Both the position numbers and the translations under genes were made by a program. Shown piece after piece: positions 17,864 through 28,135 of a stretch of 64,000 nucleotides of DNA. The number at the start of each line of letters is the position of its first letter. Position 1 is the stretch's first letter. The notes beneath the pieces were generated by a model. That model saw only the letters and a program-made list of their open reading frames with translations, was not told where the DNA came from and did no database searches. The stretch comes from Cyanophora paradoxa (lineage: Eukaryota; Glaucocystophyceae; Cyanophorales; Cyanophoraceae), in the NCBI GenBank assembly GCA_004431415.1, contig QPMI01000133.1, positions 186,001 through 250,000 of the forward strand, in the 5' to 3' direction.

Positions 17864-18691
17864 ATGGCTGCCCCAGTTGAGAGAATTATTACACCCCAAC
17901 TATCATTAGCAGCACCTGCAAATCACGTTTTGCAGCATGCTACCTTTGATGATGTGGAAGGTCTCCAATCAACAGAAGTCCAACCTACAATGAATACCTT
18001 TGGTTCCACCCACAAACTGAGATTGCAGGAACTCAGGTGTGATAAAAATAATGGTATAGTTAAGACAACGAAACTCCTTGTCACCAATGCAAAGTTTTCT
18101 GCACATTATGGAGACCCAGACAGTTATGGTGATCCTCTTTCTACTTATTCTTTTGAATCTCGGTCGGGAGCTATTAACTGCAAAACGGGGGGAGCATATA
18201 TTGGTGATGGTCTTCGGATTGGTGGAGCTGTGGGTGCGCCTCTTTTCGTAAATGATCAACCCAACCCCATTGATCCCAACACCAGAATTCGCACCTATGT
18301 CCCCAGTATGAATGCACCATATATTATAAAGATCTTCCCAATTGTTGTGAATGAACAGACATCAGTAGTTGATTCTCTTGTTGAGATTGGTGACCACTAC
18401 AAGGTGGTCGTGGATATTCCACCAGATGTTTATGCTGTCTGTCAAGTAGAGGGTGGAACCCCAAATATTGCAGTTGTGATCACCCCATATGACAATTTCG
18501 GAATCGCTTATCATGGAGTGAATTTCGGTCTTGAAGATTACCAGTTCTTGGTGAGAGCCACCAGATTTGGTATCTACAAATGCATTCTCTATGCTGAGAG
18601 AACCGATGCTATTGCAAGACAGAATACATATGCAGAGTATTACGGCACAAATCGATACTTCCCCATTTTCGGGCAGGATACTGCTCCATAG
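17864..18691 (+). CDS. Fibre-like protein C
   Basis: A 275-residue paralogue. The N-terminal module is SLAAPANHVLQHATFDDVEG, then HKLRLQELRCDKNNGIVKT, LLVTNA and GGAYIGDGLRIGG. The C-terminal part is closer to protein B than to A (shared IRTYVPS-type segment, and a DNFGIAYHGVNFGLED region against NHFGRGYCVYNNLTFTYD in B). It lies 23 bases after protein B. With A and B it forms a modular family; see findings. Confidence 0.6.
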   Translation: MAAPVERIITPQLSLAAPANHVLQHATFDDVEGLQSTEVQPTMNTFGSTHKLRLQELRCDKNNGIVKTTKLLVTNAKFSAHYGDPDSYGDPLSTYSFESRSGAINCKTGGAYIGDGLRIGGAVGAPLFVNDQPNPIDPNTRIRTYVPSMNAPYIIKIFPIVVNEQTSVVDSLVEIGDHYKVVVDIPPDVYAVCQVEGGTPNIAVVITPYDNFGIAYHGVNFGLEDYQFLVRATRFGIYKCILYAERTDAIARQNTYAEYYGTNRYFPIFGQDTAP

Positions 18692-18716
18692 AAATCTCAG
18701 GTATATATAGAGAGGG

Positions 18717-18989
18717 ATGGATGATAAAACAAAGAAATTCATAGAATCTGCAATGATGGTTCATGGTGATGCTAAATTCGATTATAGTGAGACAGTCTAT
18801 AAGAAAGCGCAAGAGAAGGTCTCTGTTAGATGCCTCAAATGCAACAAGATCCTCCAAACCTACCCATTTAATCATGTAAGGGGAAGTGGATGCAGAGAGT
18901 GCAACAAGAAATCCTCTCATGCTTACAGAAAAAAGACTACATCAGGAATTGTTATAGATGATAAACCAGTGGTATTATATTTCGATTAG
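18717..18989 (+). CDS. Small zinc-ribbon protein
   Basis: A 90-residue protein. FIESAMMVHGDAKFDYSETV is followed by KVSVRCLKCNKILQTYPFNH and GSGCRECNKK. Two CxxC pairs would bind zinc. The pattern (xAxxxHGxxYDYS, then Cys pair, then HVxGxGCxxC) is that of a family of short viral and phage proteins, often next to or fused to homing endonucleases (DUF723-like). No nuclease part is present here. The last three bases overlap a convergent small gene. Confidence 0.6.
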   Translation: MDDKTKKFIESAMMVHGDAKFDYSETVYKKAQEKVSVRCLKCNKILQTYPFNHVRGSGCRECNKKSSHAYRKKTTSGIVIDDKPVVLYFD

Positions 18990-19135
18990 ATCTTTGAGAG
19001 AGAAATGAGAATCTTTCCCCATTTTCCCTTGGTGATTATGCATGTGTCAAAACAGTTTGGACAGGTCTTGTGGTAGTGCAGCAGAATGATATCCACCAAC
19101 TCATAAGGTAGCACTCTTGCTAAGATGGTTCGCAT
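18986..19135 (-). CDS. Very small Cys-containing protein
   Basis: A 49-codon frame from an ATG at 19133-19135 to a TAA at 18986-18988. It reads MRTILARVLPYELVDIILLH, then YHKTCPNCFDTC. The LPYELVDIILLHY part resembles an F-box-like helix, and CPNCFDTC could bind a metal with His residues. Similar tiny proteins occur in algal giant viruses, but I cannot name a family. It is too short to be certain, though the density of sensible residues is higher than chance frames nearby. Confidence 0.35.
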   Translation of the reverse strand: MRTILARVLPYELVDIILLHYHKTCPNCFDTCIITKGKWGKILISLSKI

Positions 19136-19175
19136 TCTACCAATCGCGTTTTTAATTTTTCTAAATTATTCATAA

Positions 19176-19577
19176 ATGAATACTCATCGAGGCTTCCATG
19201 TGATGCTGGATTACAAATTCAGAACCCAATTAGCAGTAGGAGTGGAAAACTTGGAGACAACAACCAGGTGGTTAATGCAGTTCTTGCAAACTATTATTCA
19301 AGAGCAAGGTATTCGAGTAGTTCACAAGCATTGCGAGATTTTCGATGGTGGTATTTCTCCTCCTGGTTTTGCAATGGTTCTTCTGCTGGATGAGAGCCAC
19401 TGCACTGCTCACTGTTACTCAAATGAAGGTATGTTGGCGATTGATATATTCAGTTGTGGATTAGAAGCAGAGAGAAAAACCACGAGAGTATCTCATGAGA
19501 TAGATGAGAGAATAACAGGTGTGTTTTCAGGGTTGGAGAAATCGGAGAAACATAGAGTATTGCGATTTCCGAGTTAG
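19176..19577 (+). CDS. speH: S-adenosylmethionine decarboxylase, prokaryotic class
   Basis: A 133-residue pyruvoyl enzyme that makes decarboxylated AdoMet for spermidine synthesis. The proenzyme cleavage site is Glu73-Ser74 in LLDESH; His79 and Cys94 (in DIFSCG) stand exactly 5 and 20 residues after the Ser, as His68 and Cys83 do after Ser63 in the bacterial enzyme. HCEIFDGGISPPGF fits the HxFxxxGxS segment. The length matches the single-chain bacterial/archaeal class (about 120-135 residues), unlike the roughly 330-residue eukaryotic enzyme, so it is viral or bacterial in origin. No introns. The start is preceded by an A/T-rich stretch. It should be active. Confidence 0.8.
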   Translation: MNTHRGFHVMLDYKFRTQLAVGVENLETTTRWLMQFLQTIIQEQGIRVVHKHCEIFDGGISPPGFAMVLLLDESHCTAHCYSNEGMLAIDIFSCGLEAERKTTRVSHEIDERITGVFSGLEKSEKHRVLRFPS

Positions 19578-19611
19578 TTGACACTGAGAAATTCAGAATT
19601 TCAGATGGTCT

Positions 19612-20085
19612 TACTGAAAATGGTCAGATAATCGGGTGTGACACCTATTTAATTGACTGTGACGCCTCTTTAATTGACTGTGACGCCTGTGACGCCTGTG
19701 ACGCCTACTTTCAAACTTTTTAAAATTTTCAAAAATTACAGACTTCTGAAAACAGCCGTCACAGCCGTCACAGGCGTCACACCCAATTAACAATGGAATC
19801 TCTTTCTCTTACTGAGATTTTCGAGAATATATTCTTGTCTTACTGAAATCCGTCTTGTGACACCTCTGACACCTACAAAACACTATCCATTAATCAACCT
19901 TTTTGAAAATGCGAAGTTGGCTTACTGGAAATGGTCTGCAATTTCGCTGTGACACCTAATTTAATTGAGTGTGACGCCTGTGACGCCTGTGACACCTACT
20001 TTCAAACTTTTTAAAATTTTCAAAAATGACAGACTTCTGAAAACAGGCGTCACAGCCGTCACAGGCGTCACAGACATTCCACCCC
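19612..20085. repeat. Two hairpin-forming repeats of GTGACGCC units
   Basis: Two direct copies, about 19614-19785 and 19922-20085. Each has a 5' arm of GTGACGCCTGTGACGCC repeats, an A/T-rich core (CTTTCAAACTTTTTAAAATT) and a 3' arm of GGCGTCACAGCCGTCACAGG repeats, so the arms pair into a large stem. GTGACGCC-type octamers occur more than ten times. They lie after the last gene of the viral block. The function is unknown; a replication origin or recombination site is possible. Confidence 0.8.
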
Positions 20086-20185
20086 TCTTACTGACTTTCT
20101 CAAAAACAAAACTATCTCTTACTGAATATCATTTGAATACTACCTGTCACACTTGATCTCAATTATTCTGTTTTATAGAACATAT

Positions 20186-20450
20186 GCAATCTAATCGATT
20201 GTTCAATTGGAGACCATGCAACTCTGTGACACTTTTTTCAATCTAAAATATACATCCGCAATCCCATCGATTGTTCAATTGGACATAATGCAGTTCCGAT
20301 ATATTCCAATAGAAAATCCCGCAATCTAATCGATTGTTTAATTGGAGATAATGCAACTCTGTGACAGTTTTTGGGTGCAAAAATGCAAATCAGCAATCTC
20401 ATCGATTGTTCAATTGGACACAATGCAACTCTGTGACACTTTTTGCGTTT
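20186..20450. repeat. Four direct repeats, about 65-70 bases apart
   Basis: Four copies of CAATCtaATCGATTGTTCAA followed by TTGGAnATAATGCAACTCTG occur near 20187, 20261, 20323 and 20393. Each contains the palindrome AATCGATT. Three continue with TGTGACACTTTT, linking them to the GTGAC repeats just upstream. Short open frames across them are not genes. Confidence 0.75.
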
Positions 20451-20785
20451 TTCGATACAGAATGGGCGGTGGTCTACTTCAATACAAGAGAGATATATCG
20501 AGTTTATGCGAATTTATGCAATTTAATCGCGATTATATCGATCTTTAAGTAGTTTAATGCAAATTAATCGCAGTTATATATGTAATCGACAAAGAACATA
20601 ATCAATCGATATAAGATCAATTGATTCAATCGTAAATATGCATAAAATTAAACGCGTTTTTCATTTTTAATACAAAGTTTGCATTAATTTATACAAAGTT
20701 TGCATAAAAAGTTAAAGAATTTAATCGATAAATACGTATTTTAGTATTAATTTTGACACATATGTATAAACTTATTTAAATCCAG
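20451..20785. other. A/T-rich non-coding end of the viral block
   Basis: About 330 bases, very A/T-rich, with many ATCGAT and TTTAATCG elements and no gene. GC content jumps near 20785 at CAGGAGCGAAGCGCGAAGCG, which I take as the right edge of the viral block. Confidence 0.5.
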
Positions 20786-23700
20786 GAGCGAAGCGCGAAG
20801 CGCGGAGCGAGGGAGTTACAGTTAGCTATATATAGACGGGCGAACTCGAACATCGATATCGACGTCGACCGTCGACACCAGCTGCCGGGCGCGGGCGCAC
20901 GGATCGTGTCGAAAGCGGATGCCGGCTTCTGCGGGAGCCGCTCCCCGAGGCCCTCGATGCAGGCGACGGCGAGGGCGCTGGCGCAGGCGTCGTTCCCGCT
21001 GAAGAACTCCGCGTACGCCCAGTGCCGAAGGGCCACCGAGCGCGTCGCCCGCCACCGTTCGTGGTCGGGCTTCTCGCGATCGCCGTGCGCAGAGTCTCCG
21101 GCGCCGGTCGCTCCGTTTTCGGTCCTGGATTTCCAGGCACTCGCGACGACCGCAGCGGTCGAGTTCGATGGGTGGAGCGCCGCGGGGAGCGGGGCGGAGT
21201 GCGGGCCAGCGAGCCCGAGCGCGTCGATTGTCGCGACAAGCTCGCCGAACAGCCTGGGAGCAAGCGAGCGCTGAGCTCAGAGCTGCTTAATATATATATA
21301 TATTTGGCGGACCGCTTCGCCTCGAGGAGCGCGTTCTTGTGGTTGGCCTGCCTCGCCGCCCCCTCGAGGCACTCGGCGAACCGCATCGGCTCGCCCGCCT
21401 CTCGCCAGTGGACCATGAGGACGGCCGGGTCGTATACGTAGCCCTGGGCCCCGGCCGAGGCCTGCGCCTCGGTCCACACCGCCAGCCTCCGGTGCACGCC
21501 GCGCTTCATCGCGCTCGACATCGTCCCGTAAACGGCGTCGCGCACGAGCGCGTGGAGGAAGACGAAGGGCTTGCCCGGGGCCGGCCAGCCGACGGCAGAG
21601 GCGGATCCGGAGGCCGGACCCTCGGGCTCGTTCGGGTTCCCCGCGTTGCCCTCGGGGGCGGGTTCGTGTCCGAGGCCCGAGCCCGAGGACGCGGAGGCGG
21701 AGGAGAGGCGGGATGTCGCCGCCTGCAAACGAAGGCGTTCGGATTCGCGATCGCGGGGCGCGAGGGGATGGACAGGCCGGCGCGCCGCCTGCAAGTTAAA
21801 CGAAGGCGTTCGCGCACCCCGATGAGCTGGGCCCTGCAGAGCTGACGGAAGGACGCGTGGACGGTGGCGGCGTCGAGGCCGCTGGGGTCGGCCGCGAGGA
21901 CCGCCTCGCACGTGAAGTTGGCGCCGATGACGGACATGATCTTGAGCACCGCCTGAGCCGTGCGCGTACGCGTCGTGAGCTCAAGGAGCGGAAAGCTTAA
22001 AGCATGCGCGATCGCGATCGATGTGGACTTGCCTCTGCGGTGGAGGGCAGCTTGTCGACGCGGGAGAGCACAATTTGCTGGATCTAATGCGGATGCATAT
22101 GCCAATGAGTGGCAGCAAGGTAATAACAAGTGAGCCAATTACAATCAGCATTTAAGGCACCGTGTCGGGCACTTGGAAGGCACCATGGTCGGGATTCGAA
22201 CCCAGCGCCACGCCGCCTCCCGCCGCCTGCACGGTTTCCGCATGCATTGAGCCAAACAACATGCATCTCAATTTGTACACGCGGCTCATGATCACCTGCT
22301 GGCGGCAGAGCTCGACGAGGAAGAGCGGAACGCCAGCCGCCTTGGAGAGCACCAGCTCGACGGCGCCCTGCGCGATCGCCGTCGCGATCGCGGAAAGATG
22401 GAACGTTGCCTCATGATCAGCCACGTAGAACACAATATATATATATATATTGAATATATAGATTTGAAAGGCTCGTAGTTATACAAGCACGCACGTCCGG
22501 CCACGAGAGAGACATGTGATCCGACAGGCTCTGCAAAGCGAGCGCGCGCCCGCGCGGTGGACGTGAATAACTTGGAACCGAACCGAACAACTAGAAGGCC
22601 AACGCGACGCACTGTGAGGAGAGCATGGGCTGCCGCCTCCGACAAAGGCTCGAGCTTCAAGAGCGTCACTTGGCCATGGGTCGGCGCTTTCAGCGGCGGC
22701 AGCTGTAGCGCGATAGTCCGCCGCGAGCCGTCCCGCGCCTTGGAAGGCGTCCGCGCGTGCGCGATCACCTCCGGACCCGCCCCCTCCACCGAGTGCGACT
22801 GGGTAACCGACTGATCGTTCGAGCTGGGATTGAGATACTCGACGTCCACTTCGCTCGGAAGCACGGCTTGGCCGGACAGGATGAGGTACTCTTGGGATGG
22901 GTCGAGTTTCGGCCGTGCAGAGATGACCATCTGCGTTGCACGTTTAATTAGTTTAATTTATAAGACCATACAACGCAATCGCTTTCTCTGGTCCCATTTC
23001 TGTATTTGTTTCTGTATTCCTATTATATCCTCTCGGTCAAGCGAAGCCTCTGAGCTCAACGTTAACCGTTTAATTTGCGATCGCAAGCCTTGGAGCGGTT
23101 CGGAGCAGATGCGCATCCATAAATCAAACCGATTAATTATAAGCGGCGAAGAAGCTCAACCGTTTAATTATAATTAATATATTTGCAATCGCAAGCCTTG
23201 GAGCGGAGCAGCTGCGCATGCAGAAATCAAACACGCGCGCACCAGCAAACGCGGACACGTGTCCCGAAGGCAGCGGACAACAAACCAGCTCGCTGAATCC
23301 ATCCTGCAAACAACACATGTGCGTGAACAACAAAAGGATGCGGCAGAAAGCTTAAGTATAATCACGAACCAGTGGGAGTCCTGAGCAAAACCAACAAATC
23401 GTGATCAGCGCTAGCTGCAGTGCAGCCACAGCAAGCTTAAGATGTTGACTCAAGCGTACGCACCTCCAAAACTAGAGCGATCTTTCTCCTGGACTCAATA
23501 TTCTCGCCTTCAAGCGCATGAAAAAGCCTGCACACGCGCACGCGTCACGTTAAAATCTAATACTAGTGACCCGGCATGCGCATGCTTGGATGAGGCAGAG
23601 CAGCTTGCTTATATACGTAATAAATATATAGTGTAAATTAGGCACCGTGAGAAGGCGCTCGAGATGTGGACAATCAGGCCGACGCCGAACAGGCGCCGCG

Positions 23701-26700
23701 TGGATTTCGAAGCATACGCCGAGGCGTCGTTGAACTTGAAGGTGTTCTGCAGAGGACCGCGGGACGTTGTGATCGACCCGTGCATGCTCTGGTAGGAGTG
23801 CCGCCGCCGCTTGAAGCTGGAGTCCTCGTGATCACCGCTGGCCTCCGCTGCCTGAACTTCCGCCTTATCCTTGACTGTGGAAGACTCTGAGAGTAAGCTG
23901 ATATACATACAGGCCAATATCACGTGCTAAGTAAGCATATGGAGGAATAAAATACATTTGCTGAGGTACTAAAGAAGTAATTACACCTAAAGCTGCTAGA
24001 GCTAGACCTAATTGGAAGTGTAAAGAATTATTTACGGTATCATATAATGCCACGTGACCTGCACCTAAGCGTTTCGTGACTTGCGATTGCGAACCTGACA
24101 GCCCGAAAAGGTTCGTCCACAGGAGTTCGACGTCGTCCGGTGAGACGCGGCAGCGAGCCTGGAGGCTCGACCGGAGTGCCTCCATCGCCGACGTGTCCGC
24201 CACGGAGGAGAGGATGCCCCGCAGCGCCCACAGCGGCGTCGACTCCTGGATATATAGAGCGATGACGCGATTAATTAAACATATATTTCATTGGAACTGG
24301 GCCAACTCGACGCCGAGCGTGCGCGCGCGTGCACGGGCGGACCTCGACGGCTCCGGCGGTGGAGTTCAGGACAAGCACGCCGCGGCCTGTGCAGGCGCGC
24401 TCCAGCTCGCGGAGCAGGCGCGACTTGCCGAACCCGGGGTCGCCCTCCACCACGAGCGTCGAGCCGCTGCCGTGCGCCGCGAGCCGCTCGACCGCCCTCA
24501 TCGCCTGCTCCAGCTCGTATTCCCTTCACATGCGCAGGATCGGATGCGGATTTAACAATGGTATCGATCATCATGGTTATCTCATTACATATTATTATAA
24601 ATGGCATGGTTCGAAGGATCCGGAAAGCTTGTCGCGCGGGCGCACCGTCCGATCAAGGATGCAGGGTGGGTCCCTTGCCCGGCCAATCGCGAATGTCTCA
24701 TCTTGTAAGAAGCGCCGGTCGCGCTTGCTTCCCCCGCCCGAGCACAGTATACCGGAATCGGCTCCGCAAACCCTTTTGCACGCATCGCCGGCATCGCGTC
24801 GAATGAGAAGCCGGCGCCCTGAATTCGAATGCGCAAACCGCGTCAACCGGGTCGGGACATATATCGATTGCAGGTCCGAAGAAGCGAAAATTAAATCAGC
24901 CCTCTACTTTGATTATATGCTGAAGCTTACCGATCGCGGGGACCGTCCGCGCGCCTCGACAGCAGACACGATCGACTCGTCGCAGAGCACCGCCTGCCGA
25001 GGCTTGCAATTGGCCGCCGCCGGCGCCGGCGCCGGCGACGAGGAGGAGATCGTCGTCCGCGCCGTCTGCATCAGGCGCGCCGCCAGGTTCTGTGGGTGGG
25101 ATGTCCACGTGTCATCGCGACCATGAGTGAAGTCGATCCGATATACATCGATTATAAATTAAACGCATGCGATGCATGTACGCGCGCGCGCACCACAGAA
25201 TCGCCTGCGCGCCGGCCGTCGGCACCGGTCGCGACCGAGCGCAGCCGCGCGGGCGGGCGGCGGGCGCACCAATCAGAGCGTACTCCTTGCGACAGGGGGC
25301 GCCAAGCGAGCCGCAGAAGGTCCGCCCCGCCGCGATCTGCCGCGAGGCGCCCGAGATCAGATTGAACGGCTTAATTAAGCTTGCTGAAGCCGCTAAAGCT
25401 TGCTGCACATGTTCATGGGGATAAGGGCTGGCTTTCAATTGCCCCTAAATATAACACAGCCCTACGCCCTTCTGGCTTCTGGCTTGCAGACTCCTTATGT
25501 TTCTCTATGCGCAGCGAATTCGAACGGGCGCGGTCGATCACGAACCCCGCATGCGAAGGGCGACGCGCTCTGCTCGAACCAGGACTGCAGGGCCAGGGCT
25601 GCCCGAACGGCGCGCTCCGCGTCTGCGCTAGCGCTCGGGCGGGATAGTAATTGTGATGAAGGCGCCTTTGTTCGCACCGTCTTCGTGCGCGTAGCCGCCA
25701 GGGAGGCCGAAGGCGACAATTGCGGAAGCCCCCTGCGACATTCTTCTAAGCCGAAGCCTAGAAAACGCCAATGGCGCCGGGATTGGCCTGCGCCTACAGG
25801 CTACAGCTGGCTATATATATGTCGACATCGCACGCGTACGTGTACCCGTGAACAGATTTATAATTAGAATCGATTTTCGCCTCACCTTTTCATCTACCAT
25901 TATCTTGTTGACGCTTCCCCCGAACTCAGCCGCGACGTGATGCACAGACCGCGCGACCTGCGCATGCCGCCTTGATAAGCCGCACACGTCCCGATATGTA
26001 GCCCATATATCCTGGCAATTGCAATGCAAACCTGTCCCCAGTGAGCCGCTTGGTCAGAGTCTGGATCCTTCGGGTTGGATGCATCCTGTTGCAATTGCGG
26101 CGTGCTGAGAGCCCCAGCCGCCGCGACAACATCCAGCTCCGGTATGGAAGCTGCAGCCGAAGCGAATTAAAATTCTATATGATGCCGATTAGCGGCGTAG
26201 TGCGTTAAACAGCTAGCTGACTACAGCGACCCATTAAATGTAAACGTTAACGTTGCGACCCCGATTGCAAATTAATTCAAAAGCGCATGCATGTAACTTA
26301 GTAAGCTCATGATCAGATCAAACTCAAGTGCGATGCGCATGTTACAATGAAAGTTTGGGCGCGCCGCGGCGCACCGAACACGACTCACATTTGAAGTTAA
26401 GAAGATTAAACTCGGATTCGAAGCGCGTGTTTAAGCTTAAAAGCTTTGGCGCGGCGCACCGAATTGAACACGACGAAAACGTTGAAAAATTCAAAGGCGC
26501 ATGAAAGCTAAGATAAGATTAAACTTTTGAAACGCAAGATCGATGCGTTATGTTATGTTAAAGTTGTTAAAGATTTGAAACGATGCGCATGTTAAAGTTT
26601 AATTTGGGCGCGCACCGAACACGACGAAAACGTTGCGGATGTCGCTCGCCCAGAACGCGTGCGCGCCGCCGTCAGCGACGAACGCTGCGGACATTGTACG

Positions 26701-28135
26701 CTTAAGCTTAGGCGCAAGATATCGTAATTATATATATGCTTAGAGTTAGCGCAAGTGAGCGATCATGCGCACGCGGTGCGAGCATCAGAATCAGGTCTGC
26801 GAGCGGCAGCAGAGTCGACGCGGCGCCCGCCGCGCGGTTCTGATGCCACAGAAGTGCCGGCGCTCCGCACTGACATGCGCCTGCGTCTGCTGGAGAAGGC
26901 AGGAGCTCGATCTGCAGCTGCTTGAGGTTCGAATTCTGGCCGAAGTACTTGCTCGTCGAGGGGAATAGCAGCCGGTGGAGCCGTTGTAAGACTTCGGTCT
27001 TGAGCTCGAGCTTTTCACGGGTCATTTCGAACACTTCGCGAGTCAAGATTATGTCGTCGTCCTTCGAAGCCCTCTGAGCCTCGCACACTGCGCGCGCGTG
27101 ATCATGAGGGTTCGAGGCTCAAGTGTACCCTCAATCGTTATTCGAAACGGAGTGTACGCGCCCTGTGCAATAACCTCCCCGGAGAACAGAATCTCCGCTC
27201 CGCGCTCGCTCCCCAGGAGGAAATACATTTCAAGCTCGCCGACGCCAACGCCTGCGCACAGCAACCGTTGAACGCGATCGAAAGCATGCCCAACGGAATT
27301 CTAGACAGAAGATACGAAGAAATCGAAGGCTGGGCCGGCGCTATGGGGCTTACCCGTATGAGCTGTTAGCGTTTGTCCGTTTCGCGCGAAAGATATTGCG
27401 CGGACGGCAATCGCAGCCTCCACGGCTAATACTGCCGCAGTCTGAATCGCAATTGGCGCCCCCGCGCCAGCTGCAGCCCGAATGAAGGCCAGCAGAGCAT
27501 CGCCCGCTACCGGTCATGGCGCGTACGTATGAGTGATTAGAAGCGGGGAACTCGCGCATACGCAGTACTACGGTACAGCCGCAGCTGCAGAATGCATGCC
27601 CGCTCACCGAACTGGATGATCTCCGCCCCGTGTCCATGGAGACGGCTGACGAGCTGCAGGAAATACTCATTCAATGTTGACGCAAGCTGCGCATCAAGTC
27701 ATGATCAATGCTTGTTATCAGTATACGTAACCGTCAATATAGGCGGTTCACCTTCTCCGCGGCGCCTTGCGAGTCGGAGCGCGTCAACTTCCGGGCAAGC
27801 GCGCTGAAGCCAGCCACTGCGCATGCCGTGGTGCAGGTTGGTCACATACACATACACGCATATCGTGTAGAGTGTTAAGAGTGTGTTAGAGTGTTAGGGG
27901 CGCGCATTCAGCATATATATGCATGCATATATGCATATTGCGGATGCTCACCGTCGACGAAGAGAGCGGCGCCATGCAACCGCGCAACCGTGGCCCGCGC
28001 TCCATCGCGCAGCTGCTGCAGCTGCGGGAAGGCGTGCCGGAACAGTCCCGCTGGCAAATACGGCAAAGCTCGGGCGAGGGCGCTCGCCGCGTGCACGTGC
28101 CGCTGCTGGGCGCCCGGGACTGCGTTCATGATCAT
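20776..28135 (-). CDS. Soluble adenylyl cyclase (ADCY10-like), many exons
   Basis: A bicarbonate-sensor-type class III cyclase making cAMP in the cytosol. Domain C1: [18 protein letters not shown] (27.75-28.0 kb), [19 protein letters not shown] (27.35-27.66 kb) and [16 protein letters not shown] (27.1-27.25 kb); both metal-binding Asp (FVD, AGD) are present. Domain C2: [14 protein letters not shown] (25.9 kb), [20 protein letters not shown] (25.5-25.75 kb), [18 protein letters not shown] (25.3 kb) and LAARLMQTA (25.07 kb). ATPase: [15 protein letters not shown] (24.45 kb). Then [19 protein letters not shown] (21.95 kb), [16 protein letters not shown] (21.55 kb) and helical repeats to about 20.8 kb. 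Splice phases were checked at LFVD|VAGF, QF|AGD and HED|DAER. The N-terminal start is not certain. The long C-terminal helical part of known family members is missing, because the AT-rich viral block begins there. Confidence 0.85.
22170..22262 (-). repeat. tRNA-derived relic (B box) in a cyclase intron
   Basis: On the minus strand TGGCTCAATG (A-box-like) is followed by a perfect B box GGTTCGAATCC in CTGGGTTCGAATCCCGAC. No acceptor stem can be drawn, so it is not a working tRNA; it could be a tRNA-derived SINE or chance. Confidence 0.25.
23915..24072 (-). pseudogene. psaB: Plastid psaB fragment (NUPT) inside a nuclear intron
   Basis: On the minus strand about 52 codons read [20 protein letters not shown] then [20 protein letters not shown] and [10 protein letters not shown], an unmistakable segment of photosystem I subunit PsaB. 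Codon use is plastid-like (TTA, GGT, CCT) and A/T content is far above the surroundings. A few core residues differ from the family (VPQQMYFIP in place of VAQHMYSLP), so it has been decaying for some time. It lies within the cyclase intron bounded by a donor at 24094 and an acceptor at 23887. Confidence 0.9.

Noticed and set aside
22185-22262. tRNA gene
   Set aside because: B box is perfect, but the acceptor stem and anticodon arm cannot be formed; kept only as a relic.
23080-23230. Direct repeat GCAAGCCTTGGAGCGG with AAATCAAA as a mobile element end
   Set aside because: Only two short copies about 105 bases apart inside an intron; no terminal structure or target duplication.
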